Part shown: positions 1 to 4,250 of the stretch, piece after piece | Position numbering within the stretch: the first letter of the stretch is position 1 | Layout of the letters: each line of letters opens with the position of its first letter | Assembly (NCBI GenBank): GCA_027445725.1 | Contig: DAIAVG010000087.1 | Span: 1-6,118 of the forward strand | Source: Acidithiobacillus sp. | GTDB taxonomy: Bacteria > Pseudomonadota > Gammaproteobacteria > Acidithiobacillales > Acidithiobacillaceae | Direction: 5' to 3' | Length of the DNA stretch: 6,118 nucleotides | Translations under genes and position numbers: made by a program | The notes under the pieces: generated by a model | The model's database searches: none | Told to the model about the DNA's origin: nothing | The model's input: only the letters and a program-made list of their open reading frames with translations

Positions 1-32
1 CCTCCGGATGGAGGTAAGCGTACCTGCCACCA
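1..32 (+). pseudogene. tRNA 3'-end-like fragment ending in CCA
   Basis: The window opens inside this element. It ends with a possible 7-nt 3' acceptor strand (ACCTGCC, 22-28), discriminator A and CCA (30-32), followed by the AATTTC-type spacer seen after other tRNAs here. No TTCGA T-loop precedes it. Instead there are two small inverted repeats, CCTCC/GGAGG (1-5/10-14) and AGGTA/TACCT (13-17/21-25, loop 4). It may be the tail of a tRNA with a lost T-arm or just a spacer. The 5' part lies outside the window. Confidence 0.25.
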
Positions 33-39
33 ATTTCAT

Positions 40-108
40 GATCAGGTAGCTCAGTGGAAGAGCAGCAAGGTACAGAACAGGCCAGCGGTTCGAATCCGTT
101 CCCACTTT
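40..108 (+). pseudogene. chimeric tRNA body 1 (5' half A + 3' half B)
   Basis: It has a good D-arm (T47, A48, GCTC/GAGC at 49-52/60-63) and a good T-arm (stem 84-88/96-100, loop TTCGAAT). Its own acceptor strands (GATCAGG and CCCACTT) do not pair, the putative anticodon stem GCAAG/ACAGG does not pair, and no CCA is encoded (it ends T-C-A). As a linear tRNA it would be non-functional. The mismatches are explained if the two halves come from different tRNAs; see the composite locus 40-192. Confidence 0.6.
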
Positions 109-119
109 CAGCGCGATGT

Positions 120-192
120 TGGTGGGTAGCTCAGTGGCAGAGCAGTTCTGGAAATGCAGGGGTCGGTGGTTCGAATCCACCCCTGGTCGCCA
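120..192 (+). pseudogene. chimeric tRNA body 2 (5' half B + 3' half A)
   Basis: T127, A128, D-stem GCTC/GAGC (129-132/140-143), a perfect T-stem GGTGG/CCACC (165-169/177-181) with loop TTCGAAT, G189 and CCA 190-192 are all present. The acceptor TGGTGGG/CCTGGTC has mismatches and no normal 5-bp/7-nt anticodon arm forms. The best local fold is TTCTG/CAGGG with a 6-nt loop, and it lacks U33. A scanner may call it a low-scoring Phe-like tRNA from the GAA in that loop, but the amino-acid identity is not supported. Confidence 0.55.
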
Positions 193-300
193 AAACCCCT
201 GTCCTCGCAGGTAAACAGAGGGCTCGCAGCGGCTAGTTGTGGTGTTTCTGGGTCTCCTGAGATCCGGCGGTCCGAGCCGAAATCGCGGGGATTGCCGTTT

Positions 301-326
301 TGCGGGATTGGCAGGAAAAACCCGCA
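301..326. repeat. TGCGGG/CCCGCA hairpin (copy 1)
   Basis: Six-bp stem 301-306/321-326 with a 14-nt loop ending in AAAAA. The same layout (GCGGG, a loop containing GGC/GCC and an A-run, CCCGC) recurs at 2161-2186. There is no downstream T-tract, so it is not a standard terminator. Confidence 0.4.
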
Positions 327-331
327 GGCAG

Positions 332-405
332 ATTGTCCGTAGTTCACCTGTGAAAACGGTCCTTGCGTAGGCTGCAAGGCAGGCGATCTTGACCTGTAAT
401 GGGCG
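332..405 (+). pseudogene. possible degenerate tRNA (three-hairpin remnant)
   Basis: Three hairpins follow in tRNA-like order and spacing: TTCA/TGAA (343-346/351-354) after a TA dinucleotide as in a D-arm; CCTTGC/GCAAGG with a 7-nt loop having T at its second position (361-366/374-379); and CAGG/CCTG (380-383/393-396) where a T-arm would sit. No acceptor stem, TTCGA or CCA is present. It could be chance or a decayed tRNA. Confidence 0.2.
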
Positions 406-455
406 GGATTCTGTGGAAAAAGCCAGGCTTTGGGGTGGTTCCCGAGGCCGATTTC

Positions 456-531
456 GCGGGCTTGGCATATCGGCCTTGTGCAATAGCCTTCCAAGCTGTC
501 CAGGCGGGTTCGATTCCCGCAGCCCGCTCCA
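456..531 (+). tRNA. tRNA-Gly(TCC)
   Basis: The cloverleaf is complete. Acceptor GCGGGCT/AGCCCGC pairs perfectly (456-462/521-527). The D-stem is GCA/TGC (465-467/479-481) with an 11-nt loop containing GG. The anticodon stem ATAGC/GCTGT (one T-G) encloses loop CTTCCAA, anticodon TCC at 490-492, reading GGA/GGG. T-arm GCGGG/CCCGC has loop TTCGATT; the discriminator is T and CCA is encoded. Acceptor, T-arm and discriminator closely resemble gammaproteobacterial tRNA-Gly(UCC). Confidence 0.93.
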
Positions 532-678
532 TATTCCCGTCAATGGGAAATGTCTTGACTGCCGTGCCAGTGCGGTAGCGGGACTAGTTTCACTGGCTGG
601 TTTCGCGCTGCGGCGGGGTGCGATAACGAGATCAAACAACCGGCCCTTATTGCCGCTTGTTAGCCGTCGCCATTTTAT

Positions 679-754
679 GGGCCTGTAGCTCAGTTGGTAG
701 AGCATCCGCCCTGCAAGCGGAATGTCGTCGGTTCGACTCCGTCCAGGTCCACCA
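679..754 (+). tRNA. tRNA-Ala(TGC), atypical C33
   Basis: Acceptor GGGCCTG pairs with CAGGTCC (679-685/744-750) and includes the G3-U70 wobble that is the main alanine identity element; A73 and CCA follow. The D-arm is canonical. Anticodon stem TCCGC/GCGGA is perfect, with loop CCTGCAA and anticodon TGC at 712-714. Position 33 (711) is C rather than the near-universal U. The T-stem has one T-T mismatch (728/742). Shifting the loop to restore U33 would give a Cys anticodon but break the stem, so Ala is preferred. Confidence 0.85.
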
Positions 755-904
755 AATTCCCCATCCATGGGTCAAATGGACGGCGCTGCCGCCGTGAACG
801 CGCTGGGCCATAAAATCGGTTGGCCTGGCATCTTAGGCAGTACCAGCACACGAGGCTGGAACGGGATTGGCCTTCCCGACGTGGAATAGGCAAGACGTCT
901 GGCC

Positions 905-996
905 GAATACCGGGCGCACCTTTTCGGAGAGTGAGGGATGCGGCAAACCCACCCGGCTGTAAACCGGACGCCTCTGGCGCTGCGCGGTTCGATTCC
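905..996 (+). repeat. paralogous segment, copy 1 (leader + tRNA-Tyr)
   Basis: From GAATACCGGGCGCACC (905) through the D-arm, CTGTAAA anticodon loop, variable-arm motif GCCTCTGGC and CGCGGTTCG, this segment aligns with 2878-2970. The match includes about 20 nt upstream of the mature tRNA, so the two Tyr genes are duplicates rather than independent acquisitions. Similarity stops abruptly in the T-arm. Confidence 0.6.
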
Positions 997-1010
997 GTGG
1001 CTCTCCACCA
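926..1010 (+). tRNA. tRNA-Tyr(GTA)
   Basis: Class II tRNA with a long variable arm. Acceptor GGAGAGT/GCTCTCC pairs (one T-G; 926-932/1000-1006), with A73 and CCA. D-stem GGG/CCC (935-937/948-950). The anticodon stem CCCGG/CCGGA has its outer pair mismatched, the loop is CTGTAAA and the anticodon GTA is at 959-961. T-stem CGCGG/CCGTG (one G-T) has loop TTCGATT. The T8-A9 positions are G-A, unusual but tolerable. It is probably functional. Confidence 0.9.
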
Positions 1011-1342
1011 ATTCCCCCGTCCTGCCGGGTAATTCAGCAGGTGCCCTTTCCGGTCGGGTAATGGTCGCGCTCTGCAATGGGCGCGAATCGGGCCGGCGGT
1101 TGCCGCATACGATAGCGGGCCATGCCCCACACTTCGCGAAAGGGCCAGAGTGCCGGATACGGTTGAAACGACCCGCCAAGATACCACCTGTGCGGTGTTC
1201 GTGGACGCATCTAGCGGTTTGTGGCATCAGGCGGCATGGGGTGTCTGGCAGGGTGCATCGAGGAGTCCAAACGGAACCGATCCTGCAAGTCGTGGCGTTT
1301 GGAATGCGCTGCGCATCTATTTAGATACTAGCTGAATTCCGC
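1011..1342. other. gene-free spacer
   Basis: No tRNA (no TTCGA-type T-loop) and no ORF with a credible ribosome-binding site was found. One clear hairpin, TCGCGC/GCGCGA (1065-1070/1081-1086, 10-nt loop), and a weak promoter candidate near the 3' end are all I can support. Confidence 0.5.
1299..1327 (+). promoter_or_regulatory. weak sigma70-like promoter candidate
   Basis: TTGGAA (1299-1304, 4/6 of TTGACA) lies 17 nt upstream of TAGATA (1322-1327, only 3/6 of TATAAT), about 40 nt ahead of the ORF at 1370. The position is sensible but the match is poor. Confidence 0.25.
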
Positions 1343-1369
1343 GTGCGCTTTTTCACAGGAGATATCCAC

Positions 1370-1537
1370 ATGGCGATTTGGAATAGAAACTCGCACAATT
1401 TTCCGTCATCCAAAACGGCATCTGACGAACCAAAAACGCTGCATGAGATATTGCGTCTTGAACGATTGCGTCCAAAGGTGTTCATCGGGACGCTTCATTC
1501 GTTTGCCCAAGGTTACGAGTGCCGCCAGAGGAATTGA
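1370..1537 (+). CDS. hypothetical small protein (55 aa)
   Basis: The ATG at 1370 is preceded by AGGAGAT (1357-1363) at good spacing, so it is preferred over the in-frame GTG at 1343, which has no such site. The product is hydrophilic, with mixed charge and a central stretch rich in Leu, Glu and Arg (LHEILRLERLRPK), and has no recognisable domain or membrane segment. It sits between a 330-bp gene-free spacer and a second small ORF 81 nt downstream. A different frame stays open from 1519 to 1585 with protein-like sequence (VPPEELIGQPSRFGS...), so the gene may originally have been about 15 codons longer before a frameshift. The function is unknown and I recognise no family. Confidence 0.6.
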   Translation: MAIWNRNSHNFPSSKTASDEPKTLHEILRLERLRPKVFIGTLHSFAQGYECRQRN

Positions 1538-1618
1538 TTGGGCAACCATCACGCTTCGGCTCGACCATACGGCTCTGCGAGACTTAAATGAGGCAATGCA
1601 TGCTTAAAAGGAGGTAAC

Positions 1619-1828
1619 ATGCATCGATTGGCCCGCGTTGAACGCTTGGTGGACAACTTCTCTGCGGTTAGTCCCGCCGAAACGGTCTGGACCCTGGATC
1701 GGCTTTTGCGGAACGCGCGGTCAGAAGACGCCGCCTTGTTAAAAAGGTACTCCGCCATAGTTTGGGAAAGTAGACGGTTGGCGAAACGTCTGGTTGCCAC
1801 GCAAAAAGGACTTTTCACTGTGAAATAG
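1619..1828 (+). CDS. hypothetical small basic helical protein (69 aa)
   Basis: A near-perfect Shine-Dalgarno (AAAAGGAGG, 1606-1614) precedes the ATG at 1619, the strongest translation signal in the window. The protein is rich in Arg, Leu and Ala and looks mostly alpha-helical (for example LVDNFSAVSPAETVWTLDRL near residues 10-29 and ALLKRYSAIVWESRRLAKRL near 38-57). It has no Cys and no membrane segment. A helical, basic protein of this size could bind nucleic acid, but no motif supports that. A 9-codon ORF (1588-1617) overlaps its ribosome-binding site and might act as a leader; this is speculative. The family is not recognised. Confidence 0.72.
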   Translation: MHRLARVERLVDNFSAVSPAETVWTLDRLLRNARSEDAALLKRYSAIVWESRRLAKRLVATQKGLFTVK

Positions 1829-1985
1829 TGGTTTGGTACCAGACACACCTTTTCTATGCCGCTGTACCGACTGGTAGGGCTTTCCAAAAATTGCCGATCC
1901 ACGGAATCTGCAGCGGCGCCTATTTGTGCTCACGCAAGCGGACCATATTGCCGACGCGGAGCACGATGATCGGTGGTCCCGCCGT

Positions 1986-2001
1986 GGTGCCGTACGGCAC
2001 C
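1986..2001. repeat. 16-nt perfect palindrome
   Basis: GGTGCCGTACGGCACC is self-complementary over its full length and lies 12 nt upstream of tRNA-Asn. With no loop it is better suited to a dimeric protein-binding site on DNA than to an RNA hairpin, though an RNA stem with a small loop is possible. It is preceded by GTGCTC...GAGCAC (1926-1931/1959-1964). Confidence 0.45.
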
Positions 2002-2013
2002 TACAGGGCATTT

Positions 2014-2089
2014 TGGGGTGTAGCTCAGAGGCAGTAGCGTCTGACTGTTAATCAGAATGTCGCAGGTTCGATCCCTGCCGCCCCAGCCA
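2014..2089 (+). tRNA. tRNA-Asn(GTT)
   Basis: Acceptor TGGGGTG/CGCCCCA pairs fully (one T-G), with G73 as in bacterial tRNA-Asn and CCA at 2087-2089. Anticodon stem TCTGA/TCAGA is perfect, the loop is CTGTTAA, and anticodon GTT is at 2047-2049. T-stem GCAGG/CCTGC is perfect. The D-stem GCTC/TAGC has one mismatch. It begins the dense tRNA block that runs to 3369. Confidence 0.93.
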
Positions 2090-2160
2090 AATGCGGAACG
2101 TTAAACGAGTACCTGGTCTTCGGATGGGGGGAAAGGCGTCGAGCATGATGAGCGTTTTTA

Positions 2161-2186
2161 GCGGGTTTCGCCAAATAAAAACCCGC
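2161..2186. repeat. GCGGGTTT/AAACCCGC hairpin (copy 2)
   Basis: Perfect 8-bp stem (2161-2168/2179-2186) around a 10-nt A-rich loop, ending five bases before tRNA-Pro. It shares the GCGGG...AAAAACCCGC layout with 301-326. It may be a processing signal; no T-tract follows. Confidence 0.5.
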
Positions 2187-2190
2187 GCTT

Positions 2191-2267
2191 CGGGGTGTGG
2201 CTCAACCTGGTAGAGCGCTCGCTTTGGGAGCGAGAAGTTGCGAGTTCAAATCTCGCTACCCCGACCA
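2191..2267 (+). tRNA. tRNA-Pro(TGG)
   Basis: Acceptor CGGGGTG/TACCCCG pairs fully, with the C1-G72 typical of bacterial tRNA-Pro, A73 and CCA. D-stem GCTC/GAGC; anticodon stem CTCGC/GCGAG is perfect with loop TTTGGGA and anticodon TGG at 2225-2227. T-stem GCGAG/CTCGC is perfect with loop TTCAAAT. Fully canonical. Confidence 0.96.
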
Positions 2268-2312
2268 ATTTCAATATTCTGGTTGATGGAGGCTCGCTGC
2301 CTCGATTGCCGG

Positions 2313-2354
2313 GAGGGCTAGGATCCTTTCGCCAGGATCCGGGCCTCTTTATTT
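2313..2354 (+). terminator. hairpin with T-rich tail between Pro and Ser tRNAs
   Basis: GAGG/CCTC (2313-2316/2344-2347) and GGATCCT/AGGATCC (2321-2327/2334-2340) form a two-part stem with a small internal loop, followed by TTTATTT (2348-2354). This fits a rho-independent terminator of moderate strength or an attenuating or processing hairpin, given that tRNA-Ser starts four bases later. Confidence 0.5.
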
Positions 2355-2357
2355 CCT

Positions 2358-2449
2358 GGGGGTTTGGCAGAGTGGTCTAATGCACCGGCTTTGAAAGTCG
2401 GAGGGCGGATTATCCGCTCCGTGGGTTCGAATCCGCACAGTCCCCGCCA
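2358..2449 (+). tRNA. tRNA-Ser(TGA)
   Basis: Class II tRNA. Acceptor GGGGGTT/AGTCCCC pairs with two G-U wobbles, with G73 and CCA at 2447-2449. D-stem GCA/TGC (2367-2369/2381-2383); anticodon stem CCGGC/GTCGG (one G-T) with loop TTTGAAA, anticodon TGA at 2392-2394. The long variable arm contains GGCGGAT/ATCCGCT. The T-arm GTGGG-TTCGAAT-CCGCAC has one extra base, giving a bulged G at 2435. It is probably functional if the bulge is tolerated. Confidence 0.88.
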
Positions 2450-2510
2450 ATTTGAGTTGTCAAGGAATCCTTTACAACTGCGTAGAGTAATTTCTCAAAA
2501 TAATCGTTAT

Positions 2511-2595
2511 GCGAGCGTGGCGAAATTGGTAGACGCGCCGGATTTAGGTTCCGGAGGGACACCCCGTGTCGGTTCGAGTCCGACCGTTCGCACCA
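2511..2595 (+). tRNA. tRNA-Leu(TAG)
   Basis: Class II tRNA very like the gammaproteobacterial form, with the characteristic D-region TGGCGAAATTGGTAGACGC. Acceptor GCGAGCG/CGTTCGC pairs (one G-T), with A73 and CCA. Anticodon stem CCGGA/TCCGG is perfect, loop TTTAGGT, anticodon TAG at 2545-2547. The T-arm carries TTCGAGT. Six T residues follow directly after CCA. Confidence 0.97.
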
Positions 2596-2603
2596 TTTTT
2601 TAG

Positions 2604-2627
2604 CCCGTCTGCCATGCGTAGACCGGG
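2604..2627. repeat. small hairpin after tRNA-Leu
   Basis: CCCGTCT (2604-2610) pairs with AGACCGGG (2620-2627) with one bulged C and a 9-nt loop. It lies between tRNA-Leu and the stronger hairpin at 2633-2663, and its role is unclear. Confidence 0.35.
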
Positions 2628-2632
2628 TATCC

Positions 2633-2675
2633 GGCGCTGCCCTGGATCATTCAGGGCGGCGCCAGCCTATTTTTT
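2633..2675 (+). terminator. strong hairpin plus T-run upstream of tRNA-Ser(GCT)
   Basis: A 12-bp stem (2633-2644/2652-2663; one T-G pair) with a 7-nt loop GATCATT is followed after six bases by TTTTTT (2670-2675). The gap before the T-run weakens the intrinsic-terminator reading. Because tRNA-Ser(GCT) starts at the very next base after the T-run, it may instead be an RNA-processing or attenuation element. Confidence 0.5.
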
Positions 2676-2766
2676 GGAAAGTTGGCTCAATTGGCACAGC
2701 AGTGGACTGCTACTCCACCGTCAGGATTTCCCTGGCATGCAGGTTCGAATCCTGCACTTTCCGCCA
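2676..2766 (+). tRNA. tRNA-Ser(GCT)
   Basis: Class II tRNA. Acceptor GGAAAGT/ACTTTCC is perfect, with G73 and CCA. Anticodon stem GTGGA/TCCAC is perfect, loop CTGCTAC, anticodon GCT at 2709-2711, reading AGC/AGT. The variable arm forms CAGG/CCTG; T-stem GCAGG/CCTGC is perfect. It is the second of three Ser isoacceptors in the window. Confidence 0.96.
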
Positions 2767-2877
2767 AACTAAGTGGTACCAAATTTTCACGGTCGCGATG
2801 GGTAAGTCACTGTAATGCCGCCCAGGCCCGGCGGACCCGTGGAACGAATCGTCAGGCGCGGGAGGAAGCTGACGAGG

Positions 2878-2970
2878 GAATACTGCCCGCACCTTTTTCG
2901 GAGCATGGGGGATTCGGCAAACCCAGCAGACTGTAAATCTGCCGCCTCTGGCAACGCGCGGTTCGGATCC
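2878..2970 (+). repeat. paralogous segment, copy 2 (leader + tRNA-Tyr 5' part)
   Basis: Aligns with 905-996: GAATACTGCCCGCACC, TTTTTCGGAG, GATTCGGCAAACCCA, CTGTAAA, GCCTCTGGC and GCGCGGTTCGGATCC are shared or nearly so. After 2970 the copies have nothing in common. Confidence 0.6.
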
Positions 2971-3006
2971 AGGAGACCGCCGGTTCGAATCCGGACACCC
3001 AGACCA
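2900..3006 (+). tRNA. tRNA-Tyr(GTA)-like, chimeric 3' half
   Basis: The 5' part is clearly Tyr: D-stem GGG/CCC (2909-2911/2922-2924), perfect anticodon stem GCAGA/TCTGC, loop CTGTAAA, anticodon GTA at 2933-2935. The 3' part is abnormal. A degenerate first T-arm (GGTTCGGATCC, 2960-2970) is followed by extra sequence and a second, better T-arm (GCCGG/CCGGA around TTCGAAT, 2979-2995), then CACCCAG, A73 and CCA. The 5' acceptor strand GGAGCAT does not pair with CACCCAG; the Tyr end was probably replaced by the 3' half of another tRNA. At 107 nt it is longer than the usual 84-86. Likely defective, or processed unusually. Confidence 0.6.
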
Positions 3007-3011
3007 TTTTC

Positions 3012-3087
3012 GCGCTTATGGCTCAATTGGTAGAGCATCCGGCTCTTAACCGGAGGGCTTCAGGTTCGAATCCTGATGAGCGCACCA
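3012..3087 (+). tRNA. tRNA-Lys(CTT)
   Basis: Acceptor GCGCTTA/TGAGCGC pairs fully (one T-G), with A73 and CCA. D-stem GCTC/GAGC; anticodon stem TCCGG/CCGGA is perfect, loop CTCTTAA, anticodon CTT at 3045-3047, reading AAG only. T-stem TCAGG/CCTGA is perfect. Many gammaproteobacteria have only Lys(TTT), so CTT adds a decoding species. Confidence 0.95.
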
Positions 3088-3091
3088 ATTC

Positions 3092-3185
3092 GGAAGTGTG
3101 GCAGAGCACGGTTTATTGCGCCGGTCTCGAAAATCGGAAGATCACGCAAGTGGTCTCGTGGGTTCGAATCCCACCGCTTCCGCCA
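3092..3185 (+). tRNA. tRNA-Ser(CGA)
   Basis: Class II tRNA, only 4 nt after tRNA-Lys. Acceptor GGAAGTG/CGCTTCC pairs (one T-G), with G73 and CCA. D-stem GCA/TGC; anticodon stem CCGGT/ATCGG (one G-T), loop CTCGAAA, anticodon CGA at 3128-3130, reading TCG. T-stem GTGGG/CCCAC is perfect. The near-universal U33 is present. Confidence 0.95.
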
Positions 3186-3202
3186 ATGTTCGTGTATTCT
3201 GT

Positions 3203-3279
3203 GGTGGCTTTAGCTCAGATGGCAGAGCTCTGGATTGTGATTCCAGCGGTCACGGGTTCGAGCCCCGTAAGCCACCCCA
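3203..3279 (+). tRNA. tRNA-His(GTG)
   Basis: Acceptor GTGGCTT/AAGCCAC is perfect. The extra G-1 (3203) faces C73 (3276), the hallmark that histidyl-tRNA synthetase requires. Anticodon stem CTGGA/TCCAG, loop TTGTGAT, anticodon GTG; T-stem CGGG/CCCG. CCA at 3277-3279. Very like the enterobacterial gene. Confidence 0.97.
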
Positions 3280-3292
3280 GAGTACATGCCTT

Positions 3293-3369
3293 GATCCATT
3301 AGCTCAGTTGGCCAGAGCGCCGCCCTGTCACGGCGGAGGTCGCCGGTTCAAGCCCGGCATGGATCGCCA
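3293..3369 (+). tRNA. tRNA-Asp(GTC)
   Basis: Acceptor GATCCAT/ATGGATC is perfect, with G73 (Asp identity) and CCA. D-stem GCTC/GAGC, anticodon stem CCGCC/GGCGG perfect, loop CTGTCAC, anticodon GTC at 3327-3329. T-stem GCCGG/CCGGC is perfect with loop TTCAAGC. It is the last tRNA of the dense block before the protein island. Confidence 0.97.
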
Positions 3370-3399
3370 ATTTCTCTAAATGCCACCTCTCACAGTGAC

Positions 3400-3405
3400 T
3401 ATAAT
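3400..3405 (+). promoter_or_regulatory. TATAAT -10 element candidate
   Basis: A perfect TATAAT lies 37 bases upstream of the 3442 start, in the only AT-rich gap after tRNA-Asp. The hexamer 17 nt upstream (TAAATG, 3377-3382) is a poor -35, so an activator or weak activity would be expected. It would give the protein island its own transcription. Confidence 0.4.
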
Positions 3406-3441
3406 TGCCAATAAGTTTTACTGAAATAGGGATGGTGAAGC

Positions 3442-4164
3442 ATGTCTGACCGGGATAAGGGGTATTATGGGGACTATGTCGAAAACTCGCATAGTAACAT
3501 CCAGTATCAGCTAGGGGCGCAAGACGCAAGGATGCAGAAGGAAGCGGAGGATCGCAACCGCATCAATGAGGCATATGGATATAGCGGATACGGTGGCGGC
3601 GGTACGCCAATGAGTCCCCAGGCAGCCAGATTTATTGCAAAAATCTTTTTCATCATTGTCTTCATAGGGTTGATAGCGTTTCTTGTGGCAATGACGATGG
3701 CATCGGTGAATGAAAAAGAGCAGATGGATGCCGTTGCGGCCAAAAAGGCGGCGATCATTGCGGCGAAGGTTGCCCACCAGAAAAAGCTGGCGCTTAATCG
3801 TGAGCCATTCCATTACCGGGGGTACACGCTGTATTCGGATGCCAGCCCAACAAGCCGGTACCTGGATTTTCACATCACCAACGCCGCCGGAGAAACGATC
3901 TGGACGGAACCGTCAGGCATGAAAAATCGTTTTGTTTCCGAATCGCGCCCGATGGGTGATATCACCGGAACCTATGATCTGCATCCGGGACAGGTGCAAT
4001 TTATCATTATGGCGGAAGGCCCCCATTATCGATATAGCGTTATGTATCGTGTCTGCATTGACCACCGTGGAAGGGTGTCCTGGCAGGGGCCTTATCATGC
4101 GCCCTATAAGCCGGGAAAGGGCTATCACCCCTTGGCGCTGCCGCCGATGCCCATTTTCAAGTAG
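3442..4164 (+). CDS. hypothetical single-pass membrane protein (240 aa)
   Basis: This is the largest gene in the window. The ATG at 3442 has AGGGA nine bases upstream. Residues 1-60 are polar, Tyr/Gly/Gln-rich and end in a GYGGGG stretch. Residues about 64-89 (FFIIVFIGLIAFLVAM core) form one clear transmembrane helix. Residues 90-117 are rich in Ala and Lys and look helical. Residues 118-240 form a soluble domain with alternating aromatic and polar residues (YRGYTLYSD, RYLDFHITN, PHYRYSVMYRVC) suggesting beta strands, with a Pro-rich tail. There is no signal-peptidase site, so it is a membrane-anchored protein with one large domain on each side. It is followed by a 105-aa gene. The family is not recognised; a role at the envelope is inference. 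Confidence 0.88.
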   Translation: MSDRDKGYYGDYVENSHSNIQYQLGAQDARMQKEAEDRNRINEAYGYSGYGGGGTPMSPQAARFIAKIFFIIVFIGLIAFLVAMTMASVNEKEQMDAVAAKKAAIIAAKVAHQKKLALNREPFHYRGYTLYSDASPTSRYLDFHITNAAGETIWTEPSGMKNRFVSESRPMGDITGTYDLHPGQVQFIIMAEGPHYRYSVMYRVCIDHRGRVSWQGPYHAPYKPGKGYHPLALPPMPIFK

Positions 4165-4207
4165 CTGGAAGATGGTTTGAGTAGTAACGGCAAAGACTCA
4201 TGCAAGG

Positions 4208-4223
4208 GGCATGGGTCCATGCC
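4208..4223 (+). promoter_or_regulatory. GGCATG/CATGCC hairpin in leader of 4251 gene
   Basis: Stem GGCATG/CATGCC (4208-4213/4218-4223) with loop GGTC lies 27 bases before the ATG at 4251. It would also fold in the mRNA just 5' of the ribosome-binding region, and may be chance. Confidence 0.3.
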
Positions 4224-4250
4224 GCAACCCTAAAAGGAACAGAAGACACC

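Larger units (their letters stand above)
40..192 (+). other. nested/half-swapped double tRNA locus
   Basis: Two tRNA bodies lie 11 nt apart. Neither folds alone, but their halves match crosswise. The first 5' acceptor strand (GATCAGG, 40-46) pairs with the last 3' acceptor strand (CCTGGTC, 182-188): 7 bp, one G-U, followed by G73 and CCA. The inner strands CCCACT (101-106) and GGTGGG (121-126) pair over 6 bp with one G-U. The inner anticodon-stem halves AGAAC (74-78) and GTTCT (145-149) pair perfectly, plus C73-G150. The order is therefore 5'A - 3'B - linker - 5'B - 3'A: a permuted tRNA B nested in the anticodon region of tRNA A, or two reciprocal recombinant tRNAs. tRNA A's own anticodon stem is weak (only GCA/TGC, 65-67/155-157). 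The pairings are read directly; functionality is unknown. Confidence 0.55.
193..455. other. gene-free spacer with hairpins
   Basis: No ORF with a ribosome-binding site and no canonical tRNA was found. It contains an imperfect hairpin 248-254/261-267, a GCGGG...CCCGC hairpin (301-326) that resembles one at 2161-2186, and three consecutive small hairpins at 343-396 spaced like the arms of a tRNA. Confidence 0.5.

Noticed and set aside
108..532. Antisense open frames with peptides like GIEPAWTAWKAIAQ
   Set aside because: They lie antisense to tRNA sequence; such spurious translations of tRNA complements are a familiar annotation artefact and lack ribosome-binding sites.
843..859. CCAGC/GCTGG hairpin with 7-nt loop resembling an anticodon arm
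   Set aside because: No D-arm, T-arm or acceptor strands flank it at the right distances and the loop lacks T at position 33.
690..1227. Long minus-strand frames of 151-165 codons
   Set aside because: They overlap tRNA-Ala and/or tRNA-Tyr, have no start signal, and their composition is that of GC-rich open frames.
938..1324. 128-codon + strand frame
   Set aside because: It starts inside tRNA-Tyr and lacks a ribosome-binding site; no protein-like pattern.
2471..2504. TTTACA ... AATAAT promoter upstream of tRNA-Leu
   Set aside because: The spacing is 22 nt, too long for a sigma70 promoter, and no better -10 is present.
40..3369. CRISPR array, suggested by repeated TTCGAATCC and GTAGCTCAG motifs
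   Set aside because: The repeats are the conserved D- and T-arm motifs of tRNAs, at tRNA spacing, and not constant-length repeats and spacers.
2364..3379. Overlapping + strand frames across the dense tRNA block
   Set aside because: They are translations of tRNA genes (for example repeated VGSNP/ARLGSS-type peptides from T-arms) and conflict with clear cloverleafs.
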